Origin: Chara braunii
Taxonomy: Eukaryota; Streptophyta; Charophyceae; Charales; Characeae
Assembly: GCA_003427395.1 (NCBI GenBank)
Contig: BFEA01000525.1
Coordinates: forward strand, 268,754-332,753
Direction of reading: 5' to 3'
DNA length: 64,000 bases
The notes below the pieces were generated by a model. That model saw only the letters and a list, made by a program, of their open reading frames with translations, was not told where the DNA came from and did no database searches. Below are positions 12,783 through 24,672 of the stretch, one piece after another; within the stretch, counting starts at the first letter, position 1; every line of letters begins with the position of its first letter. The position numbers and the translations under genes were made by a program.

Positions 12783-13274
12783 TCACGCCCTCAAAGCCGC
12801 TTCTGCTGCCGCCTCTATCCTTTCATGTCCANCAAAACTCTTCTCTATCAAAAATTCAGGCAGGATTACTCGTAGCGGGGCAGATGGAAGCCCGAACTCT
12901 CCAGCGCGCCTGACCTCTACACGGGTGAGTACTAGCTCCTCCCCGCCACGGGACACTTCCCTCGCCCATTTTGCTGCAGCTGCCTCTGCTACCCTCAGAG
13001 GCCTAGCAAGCAGGTTTTTGTGCCCAAGCGCCAACTCTATCCCATGCTCGATCCAAAAGGTGGCTGAGGCGTACTGGGTCACCCTTACAATTGCGCATTC
13101 CCGCTCATCATCAAACCCAGACTCGATTCAGACAAAGATGTTCGTGCCCATCATCATGCCCCACCATGAAGAAATATACTCTCCTTCTCTGACCCGTCTG
13201 GTTAAAGACACCTNGAGCCCTCCCTCTTTCTTAATTGGTCCGAGCATACGTGGGTCCTCCCGTGCATAAGGCAT
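12783..13274 (-). pseudogene. ORF1 of giant-LTR element, conserved, function unknown
   Basis: An ORF from ATG 13274 (MPYAREDPRML...) to a stop at 12783 is matched along its length by 57071-57567 of the plus-strand element. Shared blocks include the WWG motif, YASATFW(I/V)EHGIELALG, LLARPLRVAEA and PLRV.LP.FLIEKSF. The frame has one TGA at 13128-13130. The plus-strand copy has TGG (Trp) at this codon, so the change here is G to A. The product would be about 163 residues, soluble and Ala/Glu-rich towards the C-terminus, with no signal peptide or membrane segment. It lies 5' of gag in both elements. I do not recognise the family. Confidence 0.55.
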
Positions 13275-14480
13275 CCTGAGTTGCCTTTGCTTTNTCTAGG
13301 TTATGCCCATCACAGACAAACGTCCAGCATGCGNCTTCCCTTATTTACCTGACAATCCCTGCTCCCTTGGGAAGAGCGACCCAACCGCACAAGCTTAATG
13401 GCCAACCATGAGCCAGTTGCTGGATTGGGGACATTCATATAAATTTCTCCAGATTGATAAGATCCCAAATATGACCCCAAGAAAATAACCCGCACGAAAT
13501 ACTCTTGAAAAGGGTATCTGCTTAAACATATAACTCCACCTAATTAGGCGTAAACCAGGCTTACAAGGTCCGGCATCCATAGATGGGTCCAATATGCGAT
13601 TCAAAATGACATCNTCAAAACAAATGATCTCAAGTCTTTTAGCTTCCTAAGTGGATGGTCCAAGCTTGGAAGGGGCTCAAGGCAATGGTCTACCATAANT
13701 AACATGTTATACCCTCCACTANCAGGCGCCATACAAGTCTACTATTTCCCGTAGTCGTTTCTATTGAGGCCTTACCACGGTGCTCACTNTATCTCTTCAC
13801 TGCCTTATACGCCTAATTTGAAACATACCATGTGGAGCAAGCCTCAGACNTCTATGGCTATACAACTNGAGCAACTGCTTAGAACCCAAATTCCAGGATC
13901 CCAATTCATACTCATACGGGCTCTCAATATCCTTAGCCTAACTCTCCTCGAAGTCCCTTGACGACTTCTAACATAGTAGGCTTCCTTTACTCATCCTTTG
14001 CCTCGCCCTAAAGCCAAGATACCACATTGCCCTTGGAACCACTCGAGTAACTCCCCTTTACCATAGTGGGCACCTCACACGACCAACTCCNACAACCACC
14101 ACACTTAGCTTTGTTGATACCGCCTCATCCTACCTTAGTTATATCAAACATGCAAATCATNGCCCAAACCCATCAACTATCGGGGTTCGAAAAGGTATGC
14201 ACTCCAGCTANCGTCATACTAGTCAAAGTACGCAAGTGCATAGTCGAGATACGTGCGCGCATAGTCAACGTACATGGGCACATAGTCAAAGCCTATCCCT
14301 TTCGCGTCACCCTTACTGCACCGAACAAACCCAACTCGCAGAATCACCCCTCACTTGGTCTCTATCCAATACCAACAATCGATTAACCATGAAAATCAAG
14401 AGAAACTTCTTAATTTGCCTATTTCTCACATTCCAATACCCGGATGTCGTTCCACCAGGGACAACGGTAGGCAATCGTTA

Positions 14481-14500
14481 TCCCCGGCAANGACGCCGCC
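14481..14500 (-). promoter_or_regulatory. primer binding site, tRNA-Asp type, mutated
   Basis: On the minus strand, just downstream of the LTR end (CGACA), the sequence reads GGCGGCGTCNTTGCCGGGGA. This is close to TGGCGCCGTTGCCGGGGA, which complements the 3' end of plant tRNA-Asp. The better copy is at 55750-55767. Confidence 0.6.
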
Positions 14501-16264
14501 TGTCGAGCGCATCGGTCCAGCACCACACATGGCAGCGCGGGACCCTCTCGGCCGCGTCACGCAGGAGTTGGACCAACTTCGTCACGAGCACACATATGGA
14601 GCTTCNTTAGGCCTCTCCNACCGAGTGCGCCAGCTATACCTNTCGCGAGCCCCTACGATAGGATAGGGCCTACGCGAGGCACAACTTACCTCCACCTTAT
14701 GGGAGTTGTCACCNCCCTTCGGTGGGCGTATCCCCGCCGAGCTACCAGTCCACAGTACGGAAGCTAATCAGTTACAATCGTAGAGGTGGACCAGCCGATG
14801 ACGTTTTTCGTTCGCTGTAGCATAGGGGGAACATGCGATAATACGCCTATCGGGCCCGCACGTGAACCGACATCTTGGGGGCTGAANTCCCAAGTGCGGC
14901 CCGATGTCGGTCGACTAGGACGCATCCCACACACCACGCGCACACCACTTTACGAACACAAAAATAAAACGCACACACACGCACATGCAACATGACACAA
15001 CACAAACAACGCGACAACGCTCCTAGCCCCTCGGTAACCAACCCATAACTTTTCAATGCGNAANTNAAATGGGCATCGCGCGCGAGGCTTAGTATAAAAC
15101 CGCACGGACGCANGGCCTACTCATATCGACTAGCAATACAAACGTATGCAAGNAGTCGCAATGATGGCGTACCATATAGTACCCATACTCGCGCGACCCT
15201 CGCTAGTCTCGAGGGTCGCGTTCGACACTCAACTGTCGGCTGACAAGCGCATTGAGGGTTAATCTCTCGACGCTGGACAACCGCCATGCGCAGTTGAAGA
15301 CCACANACCCTCTTCTGCACTCTGTGCAGAGCGGGTGGTACATAGGTCCNTACCTGTGGTGGTAGTCGTTTCTTACGGCCCTTGAGATGAGCCCCACTCC
15401 AGGCCTGGACGGAAGTCAAGGGGTTTGACTTTGACGGCTGCCACGGACTACAACATCCAACCATACAAACTCTAAAAAGCAAAGGTAGAAAAGGAATAAC
15501 CCCTTTTCTCTCAGAACACAATCTGGTTAACCCTTATGCCCAGTCGCAGTGGCCTCTCAATCACTCAGGGCATTTATAATCATATAAGGGCTAATTTTAT
15601 AGGACGATTACTTCTCACAGTCGTAGTGGGGCTCCTCTCAACCATATATGTACATAATNGCANGCAATCACATCTAGAGTCCGAACCACAAACGCACCTG
15701 CAATCACATCAAAGATTCATCCAGAAGTCCACGCACTACATAGGGTCAACTTCAANCATTCCTTGCACTCGTACCCCGCGCTTTAGCCATACAAGCCTCA
15801 CTCTTGCAACTCTTAAATAAATACTCAGTACTTTTGTTGGATGACCATTCAATAAAGTCCGGGTGAAAACACAACAAAACAGTTCAATCACAAGGTTAAA
15901 GTCNTTAGGTTGAGTGGCAAGAGTGAATTGGAGTTGAATCGTAAACCGACGAATCGATAGCCGACCTGTTATCAGTGATAACAGAAGATGATCCTCGTAG
16001 GNTCAAGCCGAAACTAGTCTAAGTCCTGAATCGAATGTCCAAGAAAGGCCTGTACCATAAGACACGTCAATGNCCAACCTAANTCATCAGCATATGGTGG
16101 TTGAACCTCTATAGCACATTCTCACTCAAGCCATNTGCCGACTAAGTCTAAGCCTATTTCTAAGTCGGTGCCCAAAGCAAAGGTAGACTAATGGCAGAAT
16201 CTCCCCTATTTAGGGTGGATCATCAGAATTGCCACCTGTCAAAATATAATCTAACTCCTCTAAA

Positions 16265-16590
16265 TCAAGAAAATTTCGGCAGCACTTCCCGTAGGAGAAG
16301 TACCTTTTCAGAATTTGTACCGGCTCGAACATGAAAACAGAAATAACCATGGACTTTTCAAAGTTCAGTTTTGTCTAACTTCNTGAATCAGCAAAAATTT
16401 TGGCAGCACTCCCGTTGGAAAAGGAGACTTCCCAGATTTTTACTAAGTCATATACAAACTTTAGACAGTCTGAACTTTGAAAGGTCAAAATTTGATTAAC
16501 TCCTTGGGTTTGCAGAAATTTTGGCAGNGCTTCACGTAGAGAAAGTAGCTTACCAAAATTTATACAAGCCAAGTATAACAAAAGATCCAA
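16265..16590. repeat. LTR-internal hairpin tandem repeat, copy B
   Basis: This is the counterpart of 3395-3720, with the same three units and a few substitutions. Confidence 0.7.
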
Positions 16591-16856
16591 GAAAATGCGA
16601 GAATAGATCTAAGTAAAAAAACTTAGCCCAGAAAATGCAGGAATTGAACTAACTCCTATCCCTCTAGCACGTGGCGAGCCTCTAAAGCAACTATATGCCA
16701 ACCTAAAACTCAGACCAAGTTGTAGCCTCACTCAGTCACATTCAGGCCAAACCACAAAGGTAAGTACTCTCGTCATCCCAAGGTCAACCTGAACAAAGAA
16801 TAGTTCATAATCTTTCAATGCTTTGTCCCTTTATACCCAGCTTACATAAGGCGTAA

Positions 16857-17690
16857 AGTTAGGTCATCCAATCTTATGGAACATGCCCGACTCTGTCATT
16901 TAAGTATACACGAACAGGTCGCTCAACTACTTTTCTCTTCTTTTGGCCATATGACTAAGTCGTTCATCTTAGAAGGAAGGCTTAGTCGCCCTGAACTGTT
17001 TAATATCCAAGATATATATACCTCTCTGAACTTAGTGTTCAAACACTAGAAGTAGGACTGAGCCGTTTAATTAGAAACAAGGCCCAACCTGCCCATGGCT
17101 ACCTTCAGTTATACTCTTACTAATACTCTCTTCATTTCATGATAAGCTATAGCCAGACCATCCAATCTTGTGGAACCCGTGCCTGACTAGCCTGTTCATA
17201 GATAGGATAGTATAAAATATAGCCAAGTTATAACCTCTCAGGTTCGAGCATGTGCGAGGCATTAGGCCAGACCATACAATCTTATAGAACATATTTGGTC
17301 CTTTGCCACGTTCGTTTCTCTCTGAACGATCTGTGTGCAGCGTGAGTCCAAAACCATCCAATCTTATCGACATGCTTTGGCATCAGCGAGAATTACCCCC
17401 TCAGAATAAAACAGGAAGGGGTTGAGTCGTCCAATCTTATGGACTCGCCCAGACCCCCTCGATCCGAGAACCAACGAAACAGAGTAAACCCCAACTAAAC
17501 AAGGCAACCAAGCCCTCCAATCTTATGGTACAGGCTTGGCCTCTAAAAATCAACCACAGTCAACCCCTCACAATTCAGAGCTATCAGACCATCCAATCTT
17601 ATGAAACTTATCTGATTCTCAATGCAGCTCCAAAAATAAAGCACAACGGTCAGGCCATCCAATCTTATGGAACATGCTTGACCCCATAGG
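16857..17690. repeat. LTR-internal 'CCAATCTTATGG' repeat, copy B
   Basis: This is the counterpart of 3990-4830. With few ambiguous bases it is the cleanest copy for defining the unit. The core CCATCCAATCTTATGGAAC recurs roughly every 60-110 bp. Confidence 0.7.
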
Positions 17691-18948
17691 ACCCTGTCAA
17701 TCTCAAGCAAAACCATCTTTCACCCACCCTTCCCCCAGATGCACCCCCTTTTTTTTTTAACAAATCTGCTTTTAGGCAAACAAAAACTGAAACTGAGATT
17801 CCTCATACATTCCTTTATTTGGACTGAGTTGTGTCCTGTCAGTCAAACCAAAGTCAGCGTAGGGATGCATACAGTATACTCAGTCAAACGTAGGAGGACG
17901 TACAGATAGGGGTTATACCAGGGCATATTGAGGGAGAAGGAATGGTTACCTCCCAATTCCCTGACTCCAGAACTCCTCCTGAGTCCCAGCAGGGCTCCTG
18001 CAACCGGTGGGGCAAACCTCCCACAGAGGCCTTGGCGTGGATTACGGGTTGCAATCCCGCATGCCGCCTTCCTCTCAGAACCAATAGACCAGACTTAGAG
18101 TAAGAAGGGGAGATAGAGATAGTATTTAGTCTCTCAGATACAAGGAGGGTGCACTCAGACTCGCGCGAGAGGGCTTCCATACCTTGACACGCCTGAGGGC
18201 CCCGCAATGGCGGCCAACTGTAACATCTTGGTTGACGAAGTCAACCGCCATAGTAGCCCCTCCTGACGACCCGCCAATTCGTAGCATCAACCCTTCTTCC
18301 CAAGCCTAAGCCGCCTTCCCAAACTCTCGCAGTAACCTCTTTCGCAACTCGAACACTCCCATCTCACGCTACATCATCGCGGCCCATAGTGAGTCTGCAG
18401 TCACACGGCTCGAAACGATTATACTCAACGCAGTGCAACCGTCCGCAGTAGACTCACAACTGTCGCTGCAGCACCCCAGCAGAGGCGACCTGCAGAGCTC
18501 ACCACCGAAAGGGCAGTAAGGAATACTGCAACTTTGATTCAGCGTCAACAGCAGCCAGCCCTCGTGCATCAGCGATCAGCAGCGCTGACCTGCCCTTCCC
18601 AACTTTTGCGTGCGCCTGACTACTTCGCGGGTCATCTTCGGAAGAACTTGGACTAGCAGGTAACAGGCAGCAAGACATCATCAAGGCACAAAACGAGGTC
18701 GCCCACACATCCAGCACGGAGCAAAACAACACATCATCCGCTCTGATCACGGTAAGAACCCAGCAGTCTGTCGGCTCCTACCACCCGCAGGTCTGGACCA
18801 GTCCCCTCTATTCCCTGGATCATACATCATGAGTCTAAGTCCAAGACACAGGCGGCCCCCCCCTCACAGTTTGACACCCGAGTCGTACCTTCTTGAGCCC
18901 AAAGTCTGGCTCACCCCGCACCCCCAGTCCAAAGGTAAGATACTCGTC

Positions 18949-19072
<124 letters not shown>

Positions 19073-20184
19073 AACAATCACGGGAACGGAACCGCTTGAA
19101 TCTCCCGCCAGATCCTGAACAGATACACCTCCGCCCCTTCTACTCTGTGCGTCCAGTCGACCACCCACGAACTGTGCAAAATTGAGAATGAATCTTCCGC
19201 TAGAACGTGGAAAGGTACATTGGTATCTTTCTGAACTCTCACAGTGACCCCCCTTTTCTGGGCAAAGTCCTCGATGCCCCTACCGTCAAATCCCTATGCG
19301 AACTATCAAACCCGACCTTGCCATCGGGTTCACGATAGCGAAGACTCCAAAGACAGATCTCCACTCGCCGGTTTTTATAGAAGTACGGGTAAGTTGGAGA
19401 ACCTTTCACTTTCACCATAGTCAACTTCTCACTGCTCCGGCGCACTGTTACTTTCCTTTTACTCCAACTTCAACGCTCCTTTTCTGATTCTAGCCTTGCC
19501 GCTTGATTCGCCCCCCCCCAGAACCCAGGATTCAACTGTTGGCTCGCTGAGATCCGCCAACGATTAGGATCGCTGTCCACCTTTCCTCCCGTTGCTTTCT
19601 CTCTTTCGCCATATCCCGGCGCACCACATATCCCATCTAGCTCCTTTTCTACTGAACTGATGCCAGTTCTAACCTCGCCATTCAACTCACAACCATAAGA
19701 ACCCCCTATTTAGTGTCTTTCCGTGCCCGATTCTGTTAAGAATCGGGCGAACTATCAATTTCCTCCCCCGTTCGCTGCGTTTCCTCCATAGTCTCGTCCT
19801 TCGAATGGATCTGGCGTCGAAACGCGCCCGGATTCATCCTGGCCGAACTCGTCGTCCCTCCCTGCTATGAACGCAGTAGCCCGGCCACAACGACCCCGCA
19901 GCGCCTTGCCCAGTCACCGGTTCGATCCACTCCCTCCTTCGCTGCCAATTTTCACCAAGCCACCTCCTCGACTAAACACCCCTGGCACGGATCTACGTCC
20001 GAATTCATTCCACTCTCCCTTTTGCCTTCTGCCCGTCGCCCCGCTGTGCCAGCGCCCGCCGCTTGCTGCCAGCCTCCTTCTTCACTACCTCACACACGCC
20101 CGGTGCAACTTTGCGCTCGGCTTCTTTCACCTCGGCCGCCTGCCTTCCCCACTCCCCGACACTCCGCCCGTCGGTTGCCATCTT

Positions 20185-21043
20185 CGATTACTCATTCCCT
20201 TTGAATGCTAGCGCGCGGTACATACGAGGTTCAAGGCGGAAGACTACTATACTTGGGGCCCGTAGAGAAGACTTCGACACGGACTTTTGGATGAGCGTTT
20301 TGCCCTGGCTTGAAAGGCCCCTTGATGCATGGTCCGAATTAGACTGGGAGAACACCATGAAAGACTGCCCATGGGCGTCTGATTATTGACTAGCTTCCAG
20401 CTAGGAATGGGGGACATTCATCTTCCTCGACCACATCCTCGTGACGAAACACACGCTGGTGTTGTATGTAACATTTTTCGTACCCGAGACTTGTCTTTAT
20501 CGTTGACTGCGCACAACGTGTCGTGTTCGCCGCGTTTGTGGGGACCATCGATGAAGGAGAAGTTGCTGGACTGTGCGAAACACAACCAGTTTCTAGAGAA
20601 ATATCCCCTTCCCTTCGAGGACAACTTGACGGGGAGTGTGTCATACTTCTGCGTACATGTTGAACTCTGTCGTTTCCCTTTCGCTAGGGTTCTGTGTGTT
20701 TCGGTAAGAAATAGAAGTAAGACTTCACCGGAGGCAAGTGTTTACGTGTCCAGGAACGAGCTCATCGTTGACGGGGACTCGATTATGTTACCGCATGGTT
20801 ATAGGAACAGTAGGTTTGACGTGAAACTGGCGGGGCAGGTTGACGCACCCCGGCAGTGGGAGGAGGTCGAGGAGTACGTGACGGTCATTCGAGATGCCAT
20901 CGGTCACACTTGAGCCAGAGCATGTGGTTTCGTCCGTGCGCGATACGTATCTCACTTCTCCGCCACTGCTACCCTATGTAGTCCACAGCTCCTAACGTAC
21001 GGTTCATCCTTGAACGCACTGTACGGTTTCGGGGCTGAACGAT
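20185..21043 (+). pseudogene. truncated paralogue of the unknown gene at 34612-36912
   Basis: This is the C-terminal half of a protein also encoded at 34612-35545 on the minus strand. Shared blocks, in order, are a Tyr/Pro-rich start, WMSV.P.L..PLDAWSE..W (20290-20350), LLDCA..N.FLE.YPL (20560-20620), a VS.NEL block, and GQ(V/I)D....W.EVE......RDAIG ending near 20910. A last block, GSS.NALYGFG, lies near 21000-21040 in another frame. At least two frameshifts (about 20390 and 20910) break it. The 5' end is cut at 20185, exactly where LTR similarity ends. Function is unknown; I see no catalytic motif. It lies 1.5 kb upstream of the large gene at 22576 and on the same strand. Confidence 0.65.
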
Positions 21044-21099
21044 AGGCGAGGTCGTGGGGGAGGTCATGGGAGATGAACAATGCGAGACATGTGAGCTGT

Positions 21100-21661
21100 T
21101 CAGCTGTTCAGCAAAAGTGAGAACTGAGACTATGTATGCGTGGGAGATGAACAGTGTAAGAATTGTGCGTTGTTCAGCAAGAGCGTGAACTGAGACTGTG
21201 TATGTTATGGGAGCAGTGAGTTTGATGTGAGATTGTCGATGCCGGTTAAATACGTTGAGACTGTTTGTCGCTCGTTGTGGGTGTCGGTTGCATGCCTTGC
21301 CAATTGAATGCTTCGAATTGATAATGGATGTAGGCTTTCAATTGCTGTGCCTTGTTTGATGTGACTTGTTGGTAACGCCGCTCCCTATTCAACAAAAGTG
21401 TGAACTGAAACTATGTGTGCGTGGAAGATGAACAGTGTGAGAAATGTGGGTTATTCAGCAAGAGTGTGAACTGAGACTGTGTGTGTTATGGAAGCAGTGA
21501 GTTTGATGTGAGATTGTCAATGCCGTTTACATACGTTGAGACTGTTTGTCGCTCGTCTTGGGTGCCGGTTGCATGCCTTGCCAATTGAATGCTCAGAATT
21601 GATAATGGATGTAGGCTTTCAATTGATCTGCCTTGTTTGATGTGATTTTTTGGATATGCCG
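21100..21661. repeat. 281-bp tandem duplication
   Basis: Two adjacent diverged copies with offset 281 bp share 'catgccttgccaattgaatg' (21291 and 21572), 'gtttgatgtgagattgtc' and 'gttgagactgtttgtcgctc'. Smaller 'gaactgagactatgtatgcg' repeats occur inside. No gene is seen. Confidence 0.8.
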
Positions 21662-21725
21662 CTCCCGTGTTCTGTTTGCCTGCTATTGGATACACCGCTC
21701 CCGTTCTCTGTCACGATGGCCAGCA

Positions 21726-22350
21726 ACGATCGAGTCCAACCCGATCGAGTCGAACTGTCGCGCTGGCCCGCCACGTTCGAGTCGAACTCGATCGAGTCGA
21801 ACACGATCGAGTCGCAATCTTTTGGGTCGCGCTGGCCCACCACAATCAAGCTGGCCCGTCAGGCTCCAGTCGAACACGATCGATTCGAATACGATCGAGT
21901 CGCACATGATCGACTCGAACACGTCTAGACTCATGGTCGAGTTCAAGCGACACGATCGAGTCGAACACGATCGCCTGGACTCACGATCGAGTCGAACACG
22001 ATCGAGTCGAACACGATCGAGTCGAACACGATCGAGTCGAACACGATCGCCTTGACTCACGATCGAGTCGAACACGATCGAGTCGAATACGATCGACACG
22101 CACACGATCGTCGGGACTCACGGTCGAGTTCAGGCGAACATGATCGAGCAACCGCGATCGAGTCGAACACGATCTTGCTGGCCCATCATGCTCGAGTCGA
22201 ACACGATCGAGTCGAACACGATCGAGTCGAACACGATCGCGTCCAACATGATCGAGTCGAACACGATCGAGTCGAACACGACCGAGTCAAACAAGATCGT
22301 GTCGAGCACGAGCACGATCGTGATCGAATTGAACACGATCGCGGTCGATT
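21726..22350. repeat. 15-bp minisatellite, unit near aacacgatcgagtcg
   Basis: Roughly 30 full or partial copies of a 15-bp unit carry the self-complementary CGATCG. Variant units break the array at 21830-21870 and 21930-21980. As the unit is five codons long, all frames stay open and give repeats such as EHDRV, which are not evidence of protein. It ends about 225 bp before the start codon of the large gene. Confidence 0.9.
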
Positions 22351-22575
22351 CGAACTCCATCTCCGGGGTTGCCTTGCCACGAAGGAGCTGCGCTGCCTTA
22401 CCACTATCTGAAACTTTTCAATTTTCTACTCCTCGTGTCATACCAACGTTGGGCGACCCTCTGTTTTTTGGCTTTGCGGTGATGTGTTGTGTTGCTTTCA
22501 GATTCGGCAGCGCTCCAAAACATGGAAGGAGAGGGGAAGGCAAGTAAACGATGAGCAAGTAAGAATTCTGGGAGC

Positions 22576-24672
22576 ATGGAACAATCTCCAAAAAAATTGA
22601 AGGGGACGCCGGCCGCTGGGGTGGAGAGTCAGGAGGCACCGGGGTCTAAGAGGCAACGCACCCCGGTTCCGCGTCACGAGTTCACGGGCACTCCGGTTCC
22701 GAGGGGTGCACCTTCCCCAAGCACTCCGTCGACTCGTGTTTGGGGCTCTAGACCGGATAAGGTTGTGTTGATGACTGGCGGGCCTGCGAGTCAGGAACGT
22801 GTGCCTGTCCGCAGCAGGAAAGATCTGCAGTGGAGGTTATGCCCGAACGTAAACCGTATGGTGAACGTAAATCGTCTGGTGAAACGAATGTCGCGGGTCG
22901 GCAAGACGATGTGCCCGTGGTTGATCACAAGGACAAGTTCTGGATGTTGGACTAGGTGGGGGTGATCGGAGAACCATCGAGTGGCCTTGTTCTATACGTC
23001 GTCATGAAAGAAAATATTGTGCCGGTTGGCGGCCTGGTGAGGTGGACTGGACAAAATGCGCCGCCTGCAACGTTCGAGTTGACGATGGTCCTGAATGGAA
23101 GAGGGGAAAGAATGCCGAATGATAAATACGTCGCTCTTCGATGGGCCAAACACGCAGGATTTGGAAAGTCGTTGGTTGATGTGTTCAACCCACCAAGGAC
23201 AACGGAAGTGAAGTTGCCTAAGCTCATCGATGTCCTCGGGTTTTTCGATAGTAATGTGATCGTGGGCGAAGAGCCGGTTGTGCATCCAGAAGACCACATA
23301 TCGGAGCCTAAATGCGTGCTTTCGAAAACCGTGGAGACTGGGCCTTCGATCACGATCCGCAATACGCTGCCTGGCCCGAAAGTTGGGCAGATTGGAGAGA
23401 AGGGTCCGTGCCTCGGACTGGTCGTGCCGTCAGCCCCTGTGAAGTCTAGGCCAACGGCGACCGAAGCACCAGTTGCCTTGGGCAGCCGACCGCGCTATGT
23501 AGCGGCCACCAAGGGACCTCTCCCCTTGGTGGGCCAGCAACGCTATGACTACACTGTGCCAAGCCGCGCAGAGGAAGCTCATGAGTATTTTGAAGATGAT
23601 GATGAAGAGAAAAGCGAGGAATATTCGGAACGAGCAGGAGGACAGGAACAGTATGCGGTGTGTGTCGGCGACATGACGAGGCATCCAGGGGAGACAAGTA
23701 AAGTGGTTGGACATGATGAAGACAGTGAGCACACTATGAGCGAATTGGGTGGAAAGGTTGGTCTGGCAGGAGGATACGGGAGCAACTACGAAGGATGTGA
23801 GGGGGATGTGCATCCAACACGAGGGGGGGTGCACCACGCGACAGTGCCTGTGGCTGGGCATACAGATGGTGCAGGGCTTACTGAGCGAAAGAGGAAACAC
23901 AGGCAGGAGAGGACAAGTGCTTTGGAGAGTAAACAGAGTAAGCAAGAAGCGGGTGAAAAAAGACAATTGATAATATTGTCCGTGGATGAGGCGGTCCAGC
24001 GAACACGGGAGACTGAGGCGGCCACGAAGAAAAAGCAGCAGCCAAAAAAAAGAAAGGCAAAAGGTGGTATCATGGAAAAGACTTCCGTTTTTCCAGCGGA
24101 ACAACCACAATCGGATGAAGAGGCCAAAGGCAAGACAGTTACTAGGCCGCCAAGTTTGCGAAATGTGTCATCGGTGACTTCTTCGGGTGTTCTCAGCAAA
24201 GGCTTCTTCCTTGAGTTGGACGAGCATGGGAACCAGTGTCCAGACATGGAATTCATTTCTGTCAAGTTCGACGGAATTCTGGATATCCCCGACGGGGAAT
24301 TCAGATACAATCAACGCTATCTTCTGCAGCAGACGATTGATGACATTTATGACGCAATGGTTGCATCGGATGAGGCTGCTATCAGAGAGAGCACGACTGG
24401 AGCTGCGAGCGTGAATGTTTGTACATTGTATGAAAAACCTGTCCTTTTGTTGGTTGCCCTCCGTGATACATTGCATACTCACGCTTCAGGGAGGATTGTG
24501 AGAGCAAGCAGGGTGTTGCTCGATGAATTCGACCTCGGCTCTGTGAACAAGTACTACTACTACTCCTCTCAGCGGTCAGCATAACGTGGCGGCGGCAAGA
24601 AGGTGTTTTGTTGAACGCCCTAACATCGCACAAGAGCTCCGATTGGATCGCTGGACTGCGAGGCCTGTTTAA
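22576..24672 (+). pseudogene. ParB/sulfiredoxin-like N-terminal part
   Basis: Frame 1 opens at ATG 22576 (MEQSPKKLKGTP, Pro/Thr-rich). It shifts near 22830 to frame 3, which after TAG 22953 stays open to 24584. It shifts again near 24560 back to frame 1, open to TAA 24670. The region 23580-24130 is acidic, then Lys/Arg-rich (KKKQQPKKRKAK, a possible nuclear signal). From about 24240 the order FISVKFDGILDIP..., RYLLQQTIDDIYDAM, KPVLLLVAL, then KYYYY and SGQHNVAAAR (24571-24600) resembles the ParB/Srx pattern of an Arg loop, a helix, a P-I-x-V strand and a final (D/S)GxHRxxAA box. The last Arg of that box is Asn here. The match is from memory of the family; a profile search would decide. In ParB this fold binds CTP or cuts DNA. 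Confidence 0.5.

Noticed and set aside
23430-24482. Minus-strand ORFs of up to 226 codons opposite the large gene
   Set aside because: They are shadows of the plus-strand frame, Cys/Ser/Phe-rich without domains; the plus frame has the coherent motifs.
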